Shown here: positions 11,081-20,133 of the stretch, piece after piece
Layout of the letters: each line of letters starts with the position of its first letter
Position numbering within the stretch: the first letter of the stretch is position 1
From: Arthrobacter sp. CDRTa11
GTDB taxonomy: Bacteria; Actinomycetota; Actinomycetes; Actinomycetales; Micrococcaceae
Length of the DNA stretch: 64,000 nucleotides
Direction of reading: 5' to 3'
Assembly: GCF_026427775.1 (NCBI RefSeq)
Contig: NZ_CP044532.1
Span: forward strand, 3,162,001-3,226,000
Made by a program: the position numbers and the translations under genes
The notes under the pieces: model-generated
Told to the model about the DNA's origin: nothing
What the model saw: only the letters and a program-made list of their open reading frames with translations
The model's database searches: none

Positions 11081-11500
11081 CTAGTCCTGGAACCAGATCT
11101 TGATTTCGCGCTCCGCGGAGTCCACCGAATCTGATCCGTGGACAAGGTTCTGCTGCACCTTCAGGCCCCAGTCGCGGCCAAAGTCGCCGCGAATGGTGCC
11201 GGGTGCTGCCGTCGTGGGGTCCGTGGTGCCGGCGAGGGAGCGGAAGCCTTCGATGACGCGGTGGCCTTCGAAGATCGCCGCCACTACCGGGCCGCTGAGC
11301 ATGAACTCCACGAGCGGCTCGTAGAACGGCTTGCCCACGTGTTCCTCATAATGCTGCTCCAGCAGCTCACGGCTTGCGTCCACCTTCTTCAGCTCGGCAA
11401 GGGTGTAACCCTTGGCCTCGATGCGGCTCAGGATGGCGCCGCTCAGGTTACGGGCCACGCCGTCGGGCTTAATCAAAACCAGGGTGCGCTCAATGCTCAC
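11081..11500 (-). CDS. ndk: Nucleoside diphosphate kinase
   Basis: Transfers the gamma phosphate of ATP to NDPs by a phosphohistidine intermediate. The 139-residue product begins [19 protein letters not shown] and carries the active-site histidine in NLVHGSDS (H121), with GTIRGDFG upstream. The GTG at 11500 has GGAG six bases before it; the longer frame to 11659 is not conserved. Normal length for the family. It follows the DUF4233 gene by 37 bp, in the common actinobacterial order ileS/folC/DUF4233/ndk. Confidence 0.97.
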   Translation of the reverse strand: MSIERTLVLIKPDGVARNLSGAILSRIEAKGYTLAELKKVDASRELLEQHYEEHVGKPFYEPLVEFMLSGPVVAAIFEGHRVIEGFRSLAGTTDPTTAAPGTIRGDFGRDWGLKVQQNLVHGSDSVDSAEREIKIWFQD

Positions 11501-11537
11501 GGTTGCTCCAATGCGTTGGTGGGGTTTCGGGACAATT

Positions 11538-11975
11538 CTACGAGGCTTCGGGATGCGCGGCGTTCCACTGTGCCTGCTCGAGTTCCCGCTGGGCCGCCTC
11601 GGAATCGATCCTGATGCCCGTACGGATGCCGTACCACCAGGCCAAGCCAAAGAGCGCACCCACCAGGAACATCATGGGTTCCACGATGCCGATAAGAATC
11701 AGCACGATCTGCAGGATCCACCCCAGGGCGATTCCCCAGGGCTTTGCCAGCACCGCACAGGCGAGGATCATCACCACGCTGAGGGCGATGCCAACACCCA
11801 GGATCAGCGCCGGCGGAAACTCTCCCAGCTTGAGCCCAAAGACGGCCAGCGTGGCGAAGAATGCCACAAAGGCCTCGAGCAGCAGGACAGTGGAGGCGAA
11901 CATCACCTTGGTTGAGCGGCGCTTTTTCGGCATTCCCGGACGCCACTCCCGCTGGGCTTTCGTCAGCCTGGCCAT
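11538..11975 (-). CDS. DUF4233 membrane protein
   Basis: 145 residues with a basic cytoplasmic N-terminus (KKRRS) and four hydrophobic segments at about 24-46, 54-76, 80-98 and 99-115, ending in a polar Glu/Ala tail. This family is found almost only next to folC and ndk in actinobacteria; its function is unknown. It follows folC with a 3-bp gap, so co-translation with folC is likely. Confidence 0.85.
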   Translation of the reverse strand: MARLTKAQREWRPGMPKKRRSTKVMFASTVLLLEAFVAFFATLAVFGLKLGEFPPALILGVGIALSVVMILACAVLAKPWGIALGWILQIVLILIGIVEPMMFLVGALFGLAWWYGIRTGIRIDSEAAQRELEQAQWNAAHPEAS

Positions 11976-11978
11976 CGG

Positions 11979-13337
11979 CTAAGCCTCCGTCTTTCCCAGC
12001 AGGATCCGCGCTTCGGCGACGAGAGTGATGGAGCCTGTCACCAGCACTCCGCCGGAGAGGTCGTCGTTCGCCTCTGCACGTTCAACGGCCCATTCCAGGG
12101 CGTCGTCGAGCTTCTCGGCTATGTGGACGTTGTCCTCGCCGAAGCCCATTTCCACGGCAAGCTCCGCGAGCTCGGCGGCGGGCACCGCCCGCGGGGAGTT
12201 GGACTGGGTGAAGCAGTACTCATCGGCCACCTCGCCCAAGGATTCCTTGAGCTGGCGAAGGATTTCCTCGGCGTCCTTTTCCTTTAGCACGCCCACCACC
12301 GGCACCAGCTTGCTGAAGCTGAAGGCCTCCTGGATCGCTTCGGCGGAAACACGGATGCCGTCGGGGTTGTGCGCTGCGTCCACGATGATGGTGGGCGCTG
12401 TCCGGACAACCTCAAGGCGGCCGGGCGAGGTGACGCTGGCGAATGCTTCCTGGAGCAGCTCGGCGTCGAGTTCCTTTTCGCCGCCGAAGAACGCTTCCAG
12501 TGCGGCCACGGCCACAGCCGCGTTCTGGGCCTGGTGCGCGCCGTGCAGCGGTACGAGGACTTCCGGATACCGGCCTGCGATGCCCTGGATGCTGACCACC
12601 TGGCCGCCCACGGCAACCGTCCGGGATTCGACGCCGAACTCCACGCCTTCGAACCGGAACGGGACACCCACGTCCTTGGCCTTTTCGAGCAGCACCTGGG
12701 CAGCATCCACCGGCTGGGCTGCGCTGATCAGGTACCCGCCGGGCTTGATGATGCCGGCCTTTTCATACGCGATGTCCTCGGTGGTATCACCCAGCAGGTC
12801 TGTGTGGTCCAGGGAAATGGGCGTGATGACGGACACCTGGCCGTCCCCTACGTTGGTGGCGTCGGTGATGCCGCCCAGGCCCACTTCAATCACCGCGACG
12901 TTGACAGGCTGATCGGCAAAGATGGCAAAGCCAAGGATGGTGAGGCATTCGAAGTAGGTCAGCCGGGGTTCACCGGCCGCCGTCAGTTCGTCGTCCACGA
13001 TCTGCAGGTACGGGCGGATTTCATCCCAGATCCGGACAAACGTGGCATCAGATACCGGGTGGCCGTCAATGCTGATCCGCTCGGTGACCTTGGACAGGTG
13101 CGGGCTGGTGTAGCGGCCCGTACTCAGTCCGTGGGCGCGGAGGCCGGCTTCAATCATCCGGGCCGTGGAGGTTTTGCCGTTGGTCCCGGTCACATGAATG
13201 ATCGGGAAGGCCTTGTTTGGCTCCCCCAGCACGTCCATGGCGCGGAACAGCGGCGCCAACCGGGGTTCCATCTTGTTTTCCGGAGCCCGGCCGAGCAACT
13301 CGGCGTAGACGCTCTCAACGGAGAATTCGTCGCTCAT
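11979..13337 (-). CDS. folC: Folylpolyglutamate synthase / dihydrofolate synthase
   Basis: Adds glutamate to dihydropteroate and polyglutamylates folates, ATP-dependent, cytoplasmic. 452 residues, Mur-ligase fold. The P-loop HVTGTNGKTSTARM lies near 49-62; SLDHTDLLGDTTEDIAYEKA and the C-terminal VDAAHNPDG are family signatures. It starts at ATG 13337, only 3 bp after the ileS stop, so it is probably translated from the same message as ileS and therefore under the ileS T-box at least in part. Confidence 0.96.
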   Translation of the reverse strand: MSDEFSVESVYAELLGRAPENKMEPRLAPLFRAMDVLGEPNKAFPIIHVTGTNGKTSTARMIEAGLRAHGLSTGRYTSPHLSKVTERISIDGHPVSDATFVRIWDEIRPYLQIVDDELTAAGEPRLTYFECLTILGFAIFADQPVNVAVIEVGLGGITDATNVGDGQVSVITPISLDHTDLLGDTTEDIAYEKAGIIKPGGYLISAAQPVDAAQVLLEKAKDVGVPFRFEGVEFGVESRTVAVGGQVVSIQGIAGRYPEVLVPLHGAHQAQNAAVAVAALEAFFGGEKELDAELLQEAFASVTSPGRLEVVRTAPTIIVDAAHNPDGIRVSAEAIQEAFSFSKLVPVVGVLKEKDAEEILRQLKESLGEVADEYCFTQSNSPRAVPAAELAELAVEMGFGEDNVHIAEKLDDALEWAVERAEANDDLSGGVLVTGSITLVAEARILLGKTEA

Positions 13338-13340
13338 GTC

Positions 13341-16300
13341 CTAGGCCTCTACTTTTTCGACGGTGATCTGCAGTTCAGTGTCATCTCCGCTGGAGGACAT
13401 GTGAAGTTCTACTGTGAGCGTTTCGGCGACGACCAGGTTTTCGTTGGCCTTGATGGCTTCCACCATGCTTCTGGGTGCCTGGATACCCGTCCGGATACGG
13501 TCGCTGACGTTCAGCCCGGCATCCTTGCGTGCCTGCTGGATGGCGCGGACCATGTCGCGGGCAATGCCCTCAGCCTCAAGCTCCGGGGTGACCTCAGTGT
13601 TGAGGACCACAAAACCTCCGCCGGGAAGCACGGCGGCCGCCCTGGTGGCTGGACCAGTACCGGCGCCGGCCGCGGCTTCCGCCACTACGGTCTCCAGCGT
13701 GTATTCCTGCGGTTCCAGTTCCAGGCCGCCGGCCGTGACAACGCCTGCCTCGGAGACTGACCAGTCGCCGGACTTGGATCCCTTGATGGCCTGCTGGACG
13801 TTTTTCCCGAGGCGCGGACCCGCTGCCCGGGCGTTCACCACGAGCTTCTGCTCAATGCCGAACTCCTCGGGCGAGGCGCTCTCGGCGTCGAGCAGCCTGA
13901 CGGAACGGATGTTCAGTTCTTCGGCGACGACGGCGGCGAAGCCTCCCAGCGCATCCGCGCCCGGTGCCACAACGGTCAGCTCCTGCAGCGGGAGACGGAC
14001 GCGGAGGTTGGCAGCCTTGCGGAGTGAAGATCCGGTGGAGCAGATCTGCTGCACCCGGTCCATCGCTTCGACCAGGGCCGGGTTGGCCGGGAACAGGTCC
14101 GCATCGGGCCAGTCGGCGAGGTGCACGGAGCGCCCGCCGGTCAGGCCCCGCCAGATTTCCTCGGACACCAGCGGCAGCAGCGAGGCAGCCACGCGTGAGA
14201 CGGTTTCCAGCGCCGTGTAGAGGGCGTCGAAAGCGTCAGCATTCTCGTCGAAGAAGCGCTGGCGGCTGCGGCGGACATACCAGTTGGTGAGCATGTCCAG
14301 GTAGCTGCGGAGTTCATCGCAGGCCCCTGAAATGTCGTAGCCGTCCAAATGCCCAGTGACGTTGCGGACCAGGTCGCCGGTGTTGGCCAGCAGGTACTGG
14401 TCAAGGGTGTCCTGGTAACCGTCGTAGCGCAGGGTGGCGTCGTACCCTTTACCGCCGTTGGAAGCATTCGTGTACAGCGTGAAGAAGCTGTAAACGTTCC
14501 AGAGCGGCAGGATGACCTGACGGACGCCGTCGCGGATTCCCTGCTCGGTGACCACGAGGTTGCCGCCGCGCAGGATGGGGCTGGCCATCAGGAACCAGCG
14601 CATGGCGTCCGAGCCGTCACGGTCCAGGACCTCTGAGACGTCCGGGTAGTTGCGCAGGCTCTTGGACATCTTCTGCCCGTCAGAGCCCAGCACGATGCCG
14701 TGGCTGATGACGTTGCGGAAGGCCGGCCTGTCGAACAGCGCGGTGGAGAGGATATGCAGCATGTAGAACCAGCCGCGGGTCTGGCCGATGTACTCCACGA
14801 TGAAGTCGGCGGGGTTGTGGGTATCGAACCAGGCTTCGTTCTCGAAGGGGTAGTGAACCTGGCCGTAGGGCATCGATCCGGAGTCGAACCAGACATCCAG
14901 CACGTCCTCCACCCGGCGCATCACGGATTGCCCCTCTTCGGGGGTGCGCGGATCGTCCGGGTTGGGCCGGGTCAGCTCGTCGATGAAGGGGCGGTGCAGG
15001 TCAACCTGGCCGTCCTTGTTCAGCGGCAGGCGGCCGAAATCGGCCTCGATCTCTGCCAGTGAACCGTAGACGTCGGTCCGCGGGAACTCAGGGTCGGATG
15101 ACTGCCATACCGGGATGGGACTGCCCCAGTAGCGGTTGCGGCTGATGGACCAGTCGCGGGCGTTGGCCAGCCACTTGCCGAACTGGCCTTCCTTGACGTT
15201 GCCGGGGATCCAGTTGATCTCCTGGTTCAGTTCGGACATCCGGTCCTTGAACTTGGTGACCTCCACGTACCAGGACGACACCGCACGGTAGATCAGCGGA
15301 TTGCGGCAGCGCCAGCAGTGCGGGTAGCTGTGCTCGTAGCTTGCCTGCCGGACCAGCCTGCCCTGCGCACGAAGTACCTGGGTGATGGGCTTGTTCGCCT
15401 CAAAGACCTGCAGGCCCGCGATGTCATGCAGGTCGCCGTGCTTGAACAGCGGCAGGAACTTTGCTCCTTCATCCACCGACAGCACCACGGGGATACCGGC
15501 CTCTTCACAGATCTTTTGGTCATCTTCGCCGTAGGCCGGCGCCTGGTGCACGATGCCGGTGCCGTCGGTGGTGGTTACGTAGTCTGCCGGCAGGATGCGC
15601 CAGGCGTTCTGGGTGCCGAACTTCTCGGTGTCGCTGAAATCTTGCCAAAGCGGCTCGTACTGCAGGCCCTCAAGCTCCGCGCCCGTGTGCGTGGACGTAA
15701 CGGCGGCTGCGGCGGCGTCGAAATCGTCGTAGCCGAGATCCTTGGCGTACGTGCCCAGCAGGTCAGCGGCCAGCAGGAAGCTTCCGGTGACGGGAGCCTC
15801 CGGCGACGCGGCCTTGATCCCGTGCGGGCCGGCTGGAAGCACCGCATAGGTGATTTCAGGCCCGACGGCGAGCGCGAGGTTGGTGGGCAGGGTCCAGGGT
15901 GTGGTGGTCCAGGCGAGCGCCTGGACTCCTGCCAACTCCTGCGAGAGCGCGGACGTTCCGGCTGTGATGGGGAAGGTGACGGTGACTGTCTGGTCCTGGC
16001 GGTTCTTGTAGACGTCGTCATCCATGCGCAGCTCATGGTTGGACAGCGGCGTCTCGTCTTTCCAGCAGTACGGCAGCACGCGGTACCCGTTGTACGTCAG
16101 GCCTTTTTCGTGCAGCTGCTTGAAAGCCCAGAGGACGGATTCCATGTACTCGACGTTGAGGGTCTTGTAGTCGTTCTCGAAGTCAACCCAGCGAGCCTGG
16201 CGGGTGACATAGCTCTTCCATTCATCCGCGTACTTCATCACCGAAGCGCGGCAGGCGTCGTTGAACTTGTCGATGCCCATGGCCTCGATCTGGGTCTTGT

Positions 16301-16676
16301 CGGTCATGCCCAGCTGTTTCATTGCCTCCAGCTCGGCGGGCAGCCCATGGGTGTCCCAGCCGAACCGGCGCTCGACCCGCTTGCCGCGCTGGGTCTGGTA
16401 GCGCCCCACCAGGTCCTTGGCATAGCCGGTGAGCAGATGGCCGTAGTGTGGCAGGCCGTTGGCGAAAGGAGGGCCGTCGTAGAAGACGAATTCGTTGCTG
16501 CCGGGCTCGCCGCCGGGCGCATCGGCACTTCGCTGGTCGATGCTTGCCTGGAAGGTGCCATCCTGGTCCCAGTACTTCAGGATGCGCTCTTCGATCTCCG
16601 GGAACTTCACGGAGGCGGGCACGGTGGCCGCCGCGCTGCCGGAAGCTGAGGCTGAGGCTTTGGGGTAATACGTCAT
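13341..16676 (-). CDS. ileS: Isoleucyl-tRNA synthetase
   Basis: Charges tRNA-Ile. 1,111 residues, the long form seen in actinobacteria and eukaryotes. The HIGH-type motif is HYGH near residue 79 ([14 protein letters not shown]) and KMSKS is near 668 ([12 protein letters not shown]), with the CP1 editing domain between and a long C-terminal anticodon-binding region. I chose ATG 16676: AGGA lies eight bases upstream, and that same ribosome-binding site is the element masked by the T-box leader. An ATG at 16685 lies inside the masked helix and is less likely. folC follows after 3 bp. Confidence 0.97.
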   Translation of the reverse strand: MTYYPKASASASGSAAATVPASVKFPEIEERILKYWDQDGTFQASIDQRSADAPGGEPGSNEFVFYDGPPFANGLPHYGHLLTGYAKDLVGRYQTQRGKRVERRFGWDTHGLPAELEAMKQLGMTDKTQIEAMGIDKFNDACRASVMKYADEWKSYVTRQARWVDFENDYKTLNVEYMESVLWAFKQLHEKGLTYNGYRVLPYCWKDETPLSNHELRMDDDVYKNRQDQTVTVTFPITAGTSALSQELAGVQALAWTTTPWTLPTNLALAVGPEITYAVLPAGPHGIKAASPEAPVTGSFLLAADLLGTYAKDLGYDDFDAAAAAVTSTHTGAELEGLQYEPLWQDFSDTEKFGTQNAWRILPADYVTTTDGTGIVHQAPAYGEDDQKICEEAGIPVVLSVDEGAKFLPLFKHGDLHDIAGLQVFEANKPITQVLRAQGRLVRQASYEHSYPHCWRCRNPLIYRAVSSWYVEVTKFKDRMSELNQEINWIPGNVKEGQFGKWLANARDWSISRNRYWGSPIPVWQSSDPEFPRTDVYGSLAEIEADFGRLPLNKDGQVDLHRPFIDELTRPNPDDPRTPEEGQSVMRRVEDVLDVWFDSGSMPYGQVHYPFENEAWFDTHNPADFIVEYIGQTRGWFYMLHILSTALFDRPAFRNVISHGIVLGSDGQKMSKSLRNYPDVSEVLDRDGSDAMRWFLMASPILRGGNLVVTEQGIRDGVRQVILPLWNVYSFFTLYTNASNGGKGYDATLRYDGYQDTLDQYLLANTGDLVRNVTGHLDGYDISGACDELRSYLDMLTNWYVRRSRQRFFDENADAFDALYTALETVSRVAASLLPLVSEEIWRGLTGGRSVHLADWPDADLFPANPALVEAMDRVQQICSTGSSLRKAANLRVRLPLQELTVVAPGADALGGFAAVVAEELNIRSVRLLDAESASPEEFGIEQKLVVNARAAGPRLGKNVQQAIKGSKSGDWSVSEAGVVTAGGLELEPQEYTLETVVAEAAAGAGTGPATRAAAVLPGGGFVVLNTEVTPELEAEGIARDMVRAIQQARKDAGLNVSDRIRTGIQAPRSMVEAIKANENLVVAETLTVELHMSSSGDDTELQITVEKVEA

Positions 16677-16682
16677 TCTCGA

Positions 16683-16932
16683 CATCCTGGGTTGAGCTGA
16701 TGAACACATGTTCCGTTCAGGATGCGAGGACGGCCTCGGTGCTGTCCTGGGACTGCACGCTGACCGCGGTACCACCTCACTTACCGGTAACGCCCCCACG
16801 AAAGGGGACTGCCTACCGGCCGCTCATTACTGCTGTGACGGGCTTACCCGTCCGGTTCTACTGACGATGCGGGCCAACCGGCCCAAAACGCGTTCTTCCG
16901 GAAGCTCACCGGTGATAGCCGGGTCATAGCCA
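16683..16932 (-). promoter_or_regulatory. Translational T-box riboswitch of ileS
   Basis: The T-box core GTGAGGTGGTACCGCGG lies at 16780-16764 on the minus strand. Upstream, CCGGTT and AACCGG (16881-16852) form a short Stem I whose loop holds ATC (16868-16866), an isoleucine specifier. Downstream, CATCCTG (16724-16718) is complementary to CAGGATG (16689-16683), which contains the ileS ribosome-binding site. This is the ribosome-site-masking (class II) type: uncharged tRNA-Ile should free the site. No terminator U-tract is present. The 5' limit is approximate. Confidence 0.9.
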
Positions 16933-17038
16933 AGTTCGAGTCTACTATCGCCAGGGCGTTCACCGCCATTCCTGGGCAGGGCCCAACTGGAACCGCGGAA
17001 TCGTTGGAAGTGCGGGCCAGGCCACCAATAATGGGGGG

Positions 17039-18085
17039 ATGGAGAGCGGCGGCACCAACGGGCGGCGACAGTTCCGCCGCAGCAGTGCCTTCTGCTGGGT
17101 CATAGCTTTCCTCCTGTGTCTTCCAGGCGCCGGCCTGACCGCAGTGCGGCTGGTGCCGTGGGACCTCGGCACGCCCTGGATCCAGCTCTTGTCCGTGTTC
17201 CCGGCAACCGTGATGGTGACACTGGTGTCCGCCATGGTCGCGCTGCTGGCCGTTTGGCTGGACTTCCGACGCAGCAGGACCCTTCTGGCTGCGGTGGTGG
17301 CTGGCGTGCTGGTGGTGCAGCTTGGCATGGTCCTGCCCCGGGTCCTTCCGGAGGGCGGAATGGACCCGGAAGCGGCGGCGCAGGCTGCCAGCGCGGACGC
17401 AGGCCGTGAACTGACGGTGATGGCCCTCAATGTGGGGCCCCCCGGGGTTGACGCGGGTGCCATCCTGGCCGAGGCACGGGCCCGGAAGGTTGACGTGCTG
17501 GCCCTGCCCGAGCTGGCCCATGCCAGCCTGGAGTCGCTGGACCAGGCAGGAGTGGCAGCCGAATTCTCCCACCGGGCACTGGACGTTGACTGGGCGGGCA
17601 CGGGCAGCGGCATCTTCTCCCGCTTCCCATTGCAGACCGTGGAGCGGGTACCGGGCAGCGTTTTCTACCAAAGCCGGGCGGTGGCAACTATTCCAGGTGG
17701 CGGGCAAGGCCTGTATCTCACTGCCGTGCATGTCGACTCTCCGCGCCCAGGCCACACGCCCTACTGGCGCGCCGAGCTGCGGCAGCTCGGCGAACTCAGG
17801 CGGGATATGCAAGGGTCTCCCCCGGTCATCCTGTTGGGTGACTTCAATGCGGGGCATGATCACCGCGAGTTCCGCGCCCTGCTGGATACGGGGCTGACAG
17901 ACGCCGCTGCGTCAGTGGGCAAAGGGCTGGCCCCCACCTGGCCGCAGAACAGCCGGATTCCGCCGTTTGTGGCACTGGACCATGTGCTGGTCAGCCCAGG
18001 TATCACGGTACTGACGTTCGACACCGTCAAGATCGCAGGAACCGATCACTCCGCTGTTGTGGCCACCTTGAGCCTGCCCCGGTGA
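17039..18085 (+). CDS. Membrane-anchored endonuclease/exonuclease/phosphatase (EEP) family protein
   Basis: 348 residues: three N-terminal membrane segments (about 17-38, 47-70, 78-100) and an extracytoplasmic EEP domain. The EEP metal and catalytic residues look intact: ALNV, LALPEL (Glu ligand), GDFNAGHDH and GTDHSAV. Such proteins hydrolyse phosphodiesters, possibly nucleic acid or phospholipid outside the cell; the substrate is not predictable. The next gene is a paralogue with the same layout. The start ATG at 17039 follows GGGGG. Confidence 0.85.
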   Translation: MESGGTNGRRQFRRSSAFCWVIAFLLCLPGAGLTAVRLVPWDLGTPWIQLLSVFPATVMVTLVSAMVALLAVWLDFRRSRTLLAAVVAGVLVVQLGMVLPRVLPEGGMDPEAAAQAASADAGRELTVMALNVGPPGVDAGAILAEARARKVDVLALPELAHASLESLDQAGVAAEFSHRALDVDWAGTGSGIFSRFPLQTVERVPGSVFYQSRAVATIPGGGQGLYLTAVHVDSPRPGHTPYWRAELRQLGELRRDMQGSPPVILLGDFNAGHDHREFRALLDTGLTDAAASVGKGLAPTWPQNSRIPPFVALDHVLVSPGITVLTFDTVKIAGTDHSAVVATLSLPR

Positions 18086-18173
18086 CTGAGGGCGGCATGC
18101 ACCGGTGACTGCGCGCGAGCGCCGCATACAGAGCCGGTGCGGTGTGATGGCAACGGCTGCCTAGACTCTGTGC

Positions 18174-19295
18174 ATGACTGTTTCCACCCGGGTCCGCGCA
18201 AAAACGCGCCCTGCAGCGCTCTTCAGCTGGTTGTCGCTCATTGCCGCTGTCCCGGTGGCGGTCCTCTCGGCCTTCCGGGCCGTTCCTGCCGAATGGCCGG
18301 TACTGGTGGTCCAGCTCCTGTCCTTCACCCCATGGCTGGCGCTGCCCGCTGCGGTATCGCTCCTCTTGGCTCTCCTGGGCAGGCGCCGGTGGCAGCAGGT
18401 TGTGGCGGCGCTGCTCCTTGGCTGCCAGGCGTTTTGGCTTTTCCCGTTGGATGCAAGCCGCCCGGCAGCCGACATGACAGGGGCCAGCGTTGAACTGAAG
18501 GCCATGACCATCAATTCTGAGTACGGCCAGGCAGATGCCGCCGGCATCGTGCGCCTTGTCCGGGAGAAGGGCGTGGGCCTGCTGACTGTCCAGGAGCACT
18601 CCCAGGACCTGCAGGACAGGCTTTCAGCCGAGGGCCTGGACGTGCTGCTGCCGCACAGGATCAGCGACCCCACCGACGACGCGGCGGGCAGCGCGGTGTA
18701 CTCGCTCTTCCCCCTGGAGCAGGTGGGCCTGATCCCGGACACACCCTTCAAGATGCCAACGGTCCGCCTGACAGCCCGCCACGGATCGTCCATAGCAGTG
18801 CTCGAAGTGACAAATGTCCATACACTGCCGCCGGTTGACCACCGGGTTGAGCAATGGCGCAGCGACCTCGCAGCCCTGGGAAGGTCAGCGGAACGCCCCG
18901 GCAACCGGCTCCTGATCGGCGACTTCAACGCGACCTTTGACCATCCTGAGTTCCGGGAACTGCTGGCTGCCGGGCATCCCGGAGACGCCAGCCCCGGTGG
19001 AAACCAGTCCGGGCTTGTGGATGTCGGTGTCGCGGCCGGCTCAAGGCTGGTCCCCACCTGGCCCATGGAAGGCCTCATGCTTCCCGGCATCGCCATCGAC
19101 CACCTGGTGACCAGCCCGGGCGTGGGCAGCTCCGGGTATGAAATCCACCCGGTGGAGGGAACGGATCACGCGGCAGTCCTGGCAACCCTCGCCATCCCCG
19201 CCACCCGACCGGCCCTAGCCCACGTCAGCCCGACTCAGCCCCTGCGGATAATTTTGTGGTTGGCGGCTTGGGCAACAGGCCTGATTACGATCTGA
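18174..19295 (+). CDS. Membrane-anchored EEP family protein, paralogue of the preceding gene
   Basis: 373 residues with N-terminal membrane segments (about 13-32, 41-66, 72-92) and an EEP domain: MTINSEYG, LTVQEHS, IGDFNATFDH, GTDHAAVLA. The second motif has Gln-Glu instead of Pro-Glu but keeps the glutamate. It has the same layout as its neighbour 88 bp upstream, pointing to tandem duplication. Its last ~20 codons (after AATLAIPATRP) overlap the convergent SDR gene by 61 bp and look non-conserved, perhaps a read-through extension after loss of an original stop. Confidence 0.85.
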   Translation: MTVSTRVRAKTRPAALFSWLSLIAAVPVAVLSAFRAVPAEWPVLVVQLLSFTPWLALPAAVSLLLALLGRRRWQQVVAALLLGCQAFWLFPLDASRPAADMTGASVELKAMTINSEYGQADAAGIVRLVREKGVGLLTVQEHSQDLQDRLSAEGLDVLLPHRISDPTDDAAGSAVYSLFPLEQVGLIPDTPFKMPTVRLTARHGSSIAVLEVTNVHTLPPVDHRVEQWRSDLAALGRSAERPGNRLLIGDFNATFDHPEFRELLAAGHPGDASPGGNQSGLVDVGVAAGSRLVPTWPMEGLMLPGIAIDHLVTSPGVGSSGYEIHPVEGTDHAAVLATLAIPATRPALAHVSPTQPLRIILWLAAWATGLITI

Positions 19296-20032
19296 TCGAG
19301 ATTGACGTGATGCGGGGCGCTCACGGCGTACCGCACCACATCCGCTACATCCGCGGCGGTCAGGGGTTTCTCGACGCCCTGGTAGACCTTTTCGGCGGCC
19401 TGCCGGTCACCGAGCCGGTTCAACGCGAATTCCTCAGTCTGCACAAGGCCGGGAGCCACCTCGATGACGCGGATGTTGTGTTCTGCTTCCTCAAGTCGCA
19501 GCGCCCCCGTCATTGCGTGCTGGGCAAACTTCGCTGCGTTGTAGCCGGCGCCGCCCTCATACGCCACCAGGCCGGCCGTGGACGTCAGGTTCAGGACAGT
19601 TCCTTCCCCGTTGGCGCGCAGCATCGGCAGGAACGCCCGGGTCAGCTTCATGGTGCCGAGCACGTTGACCCGGTACATCCACTCCCAGTCCTCACTGCTG
19701 GCCGCACCCACAGGATCGGCACCCCTTGCTCCGCCGGCAATGTTGATCAGCGTTCCGATCCCTCCTGCCTCCGTCACGCGGGCCAGCAGCTGCGCAACGT
19801 CAACGTCTTCGGTGATGTCAGCAGGAATCGCGACGGCGCCGGTTTCGGTTTCCAGGGCGGCAAGCCTTTCGGCGCGGCGTGCCACGGCGAAGACCGTCCA
19901 ACCGTCGGCCCTGAGCGCCTGCACTGTCGCCTCGCCGATGCCGGTACTGGCGCCCGTGACTACCGCCGCCCTGTTCTGCGCCGTCTTGTTCTGTGCCGCC
20001 CTGTTCTGGCCCGCCTTGTCTTGTGCTGTCAT
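19235..20032 (-). CDS. SDR family NADP(H)-dependent oxidoreductase
   Basis: Classical short-chain dehydrogenase, 265 residues from ATG 20032. Cofactor motif VVTGASTGIGEATV, NIAGG, catalytic Ser in LNLTSTAG and the YxxxK pair in YNAAK are present. The substrate is unknown. GAGGAG lies nine bases before ATG 20032, so I preferred it to ATG 20053, which has no good site. The N-terminus, before the Rossmann fold, is a run of AQNRA/AQNKT repeats encoded by a 15-bp tandem repeat. Divergent from valS with a ~100-bp gap and overlapping the convergent EEP gene by 61 bp. Confidence 0.88.
   Translation of the reverse strand: MTAQDKAGQNRAAQNKTAQNRAAVVTGASTGIGEATVQALRADGWTVFAVARRAERLAALETETGAVAIPADITEDVDVAQLLARVTEAGGIGTLINIAGGARGADPVGAASSEDWEWMYRVNVLGTMKLTRAFLPMLRANGEGTVLNLTSTAGLVAYEGGAGYNAAKFAQHAMTGALRLEEAEHNIRVIEVAPGLVQTEEFALNRLGDRQAAEKVYQGVEKPLTAADVADVVRYAVSAPHHVNLDQIVIRPVAQAANHKIIRRG
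19968..20027. repeat. 15-bp tandem repeat at the SDR N-terminus (about 4 copies)
   Basis: Degenerate units of the form GCCGCCCTGTTCTG[C/G/T] in plus orientation, period 15, encoding AQNRA-like pentapeptides before the Rossmann fold. In-frame slippage repeat. Confidence 0.8.
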
Positions 20033-20133
20033 CTCCTGGAACTCCTCAGTCATGGCACCCACAGTAACGGCATCAGCGGGCTGCGGCAGGACCACAGTGC
20101 TCCGGGATGAAGAGACCATGAAACAATTGGCAA

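Noticed and set aside
15318..16649. 443-residue plus-strand open frame opposite ileS
   Set aside because: Antisense to conserved ileS catalytic regions; coding bias belongs to the minus strand.
13341..16676. Mupirocin-resistant acquired IleRS
   Set aside because: The long IleRS form is native to actinobacteria, composition matches its neighbours, and a cognate T-box precedes it.
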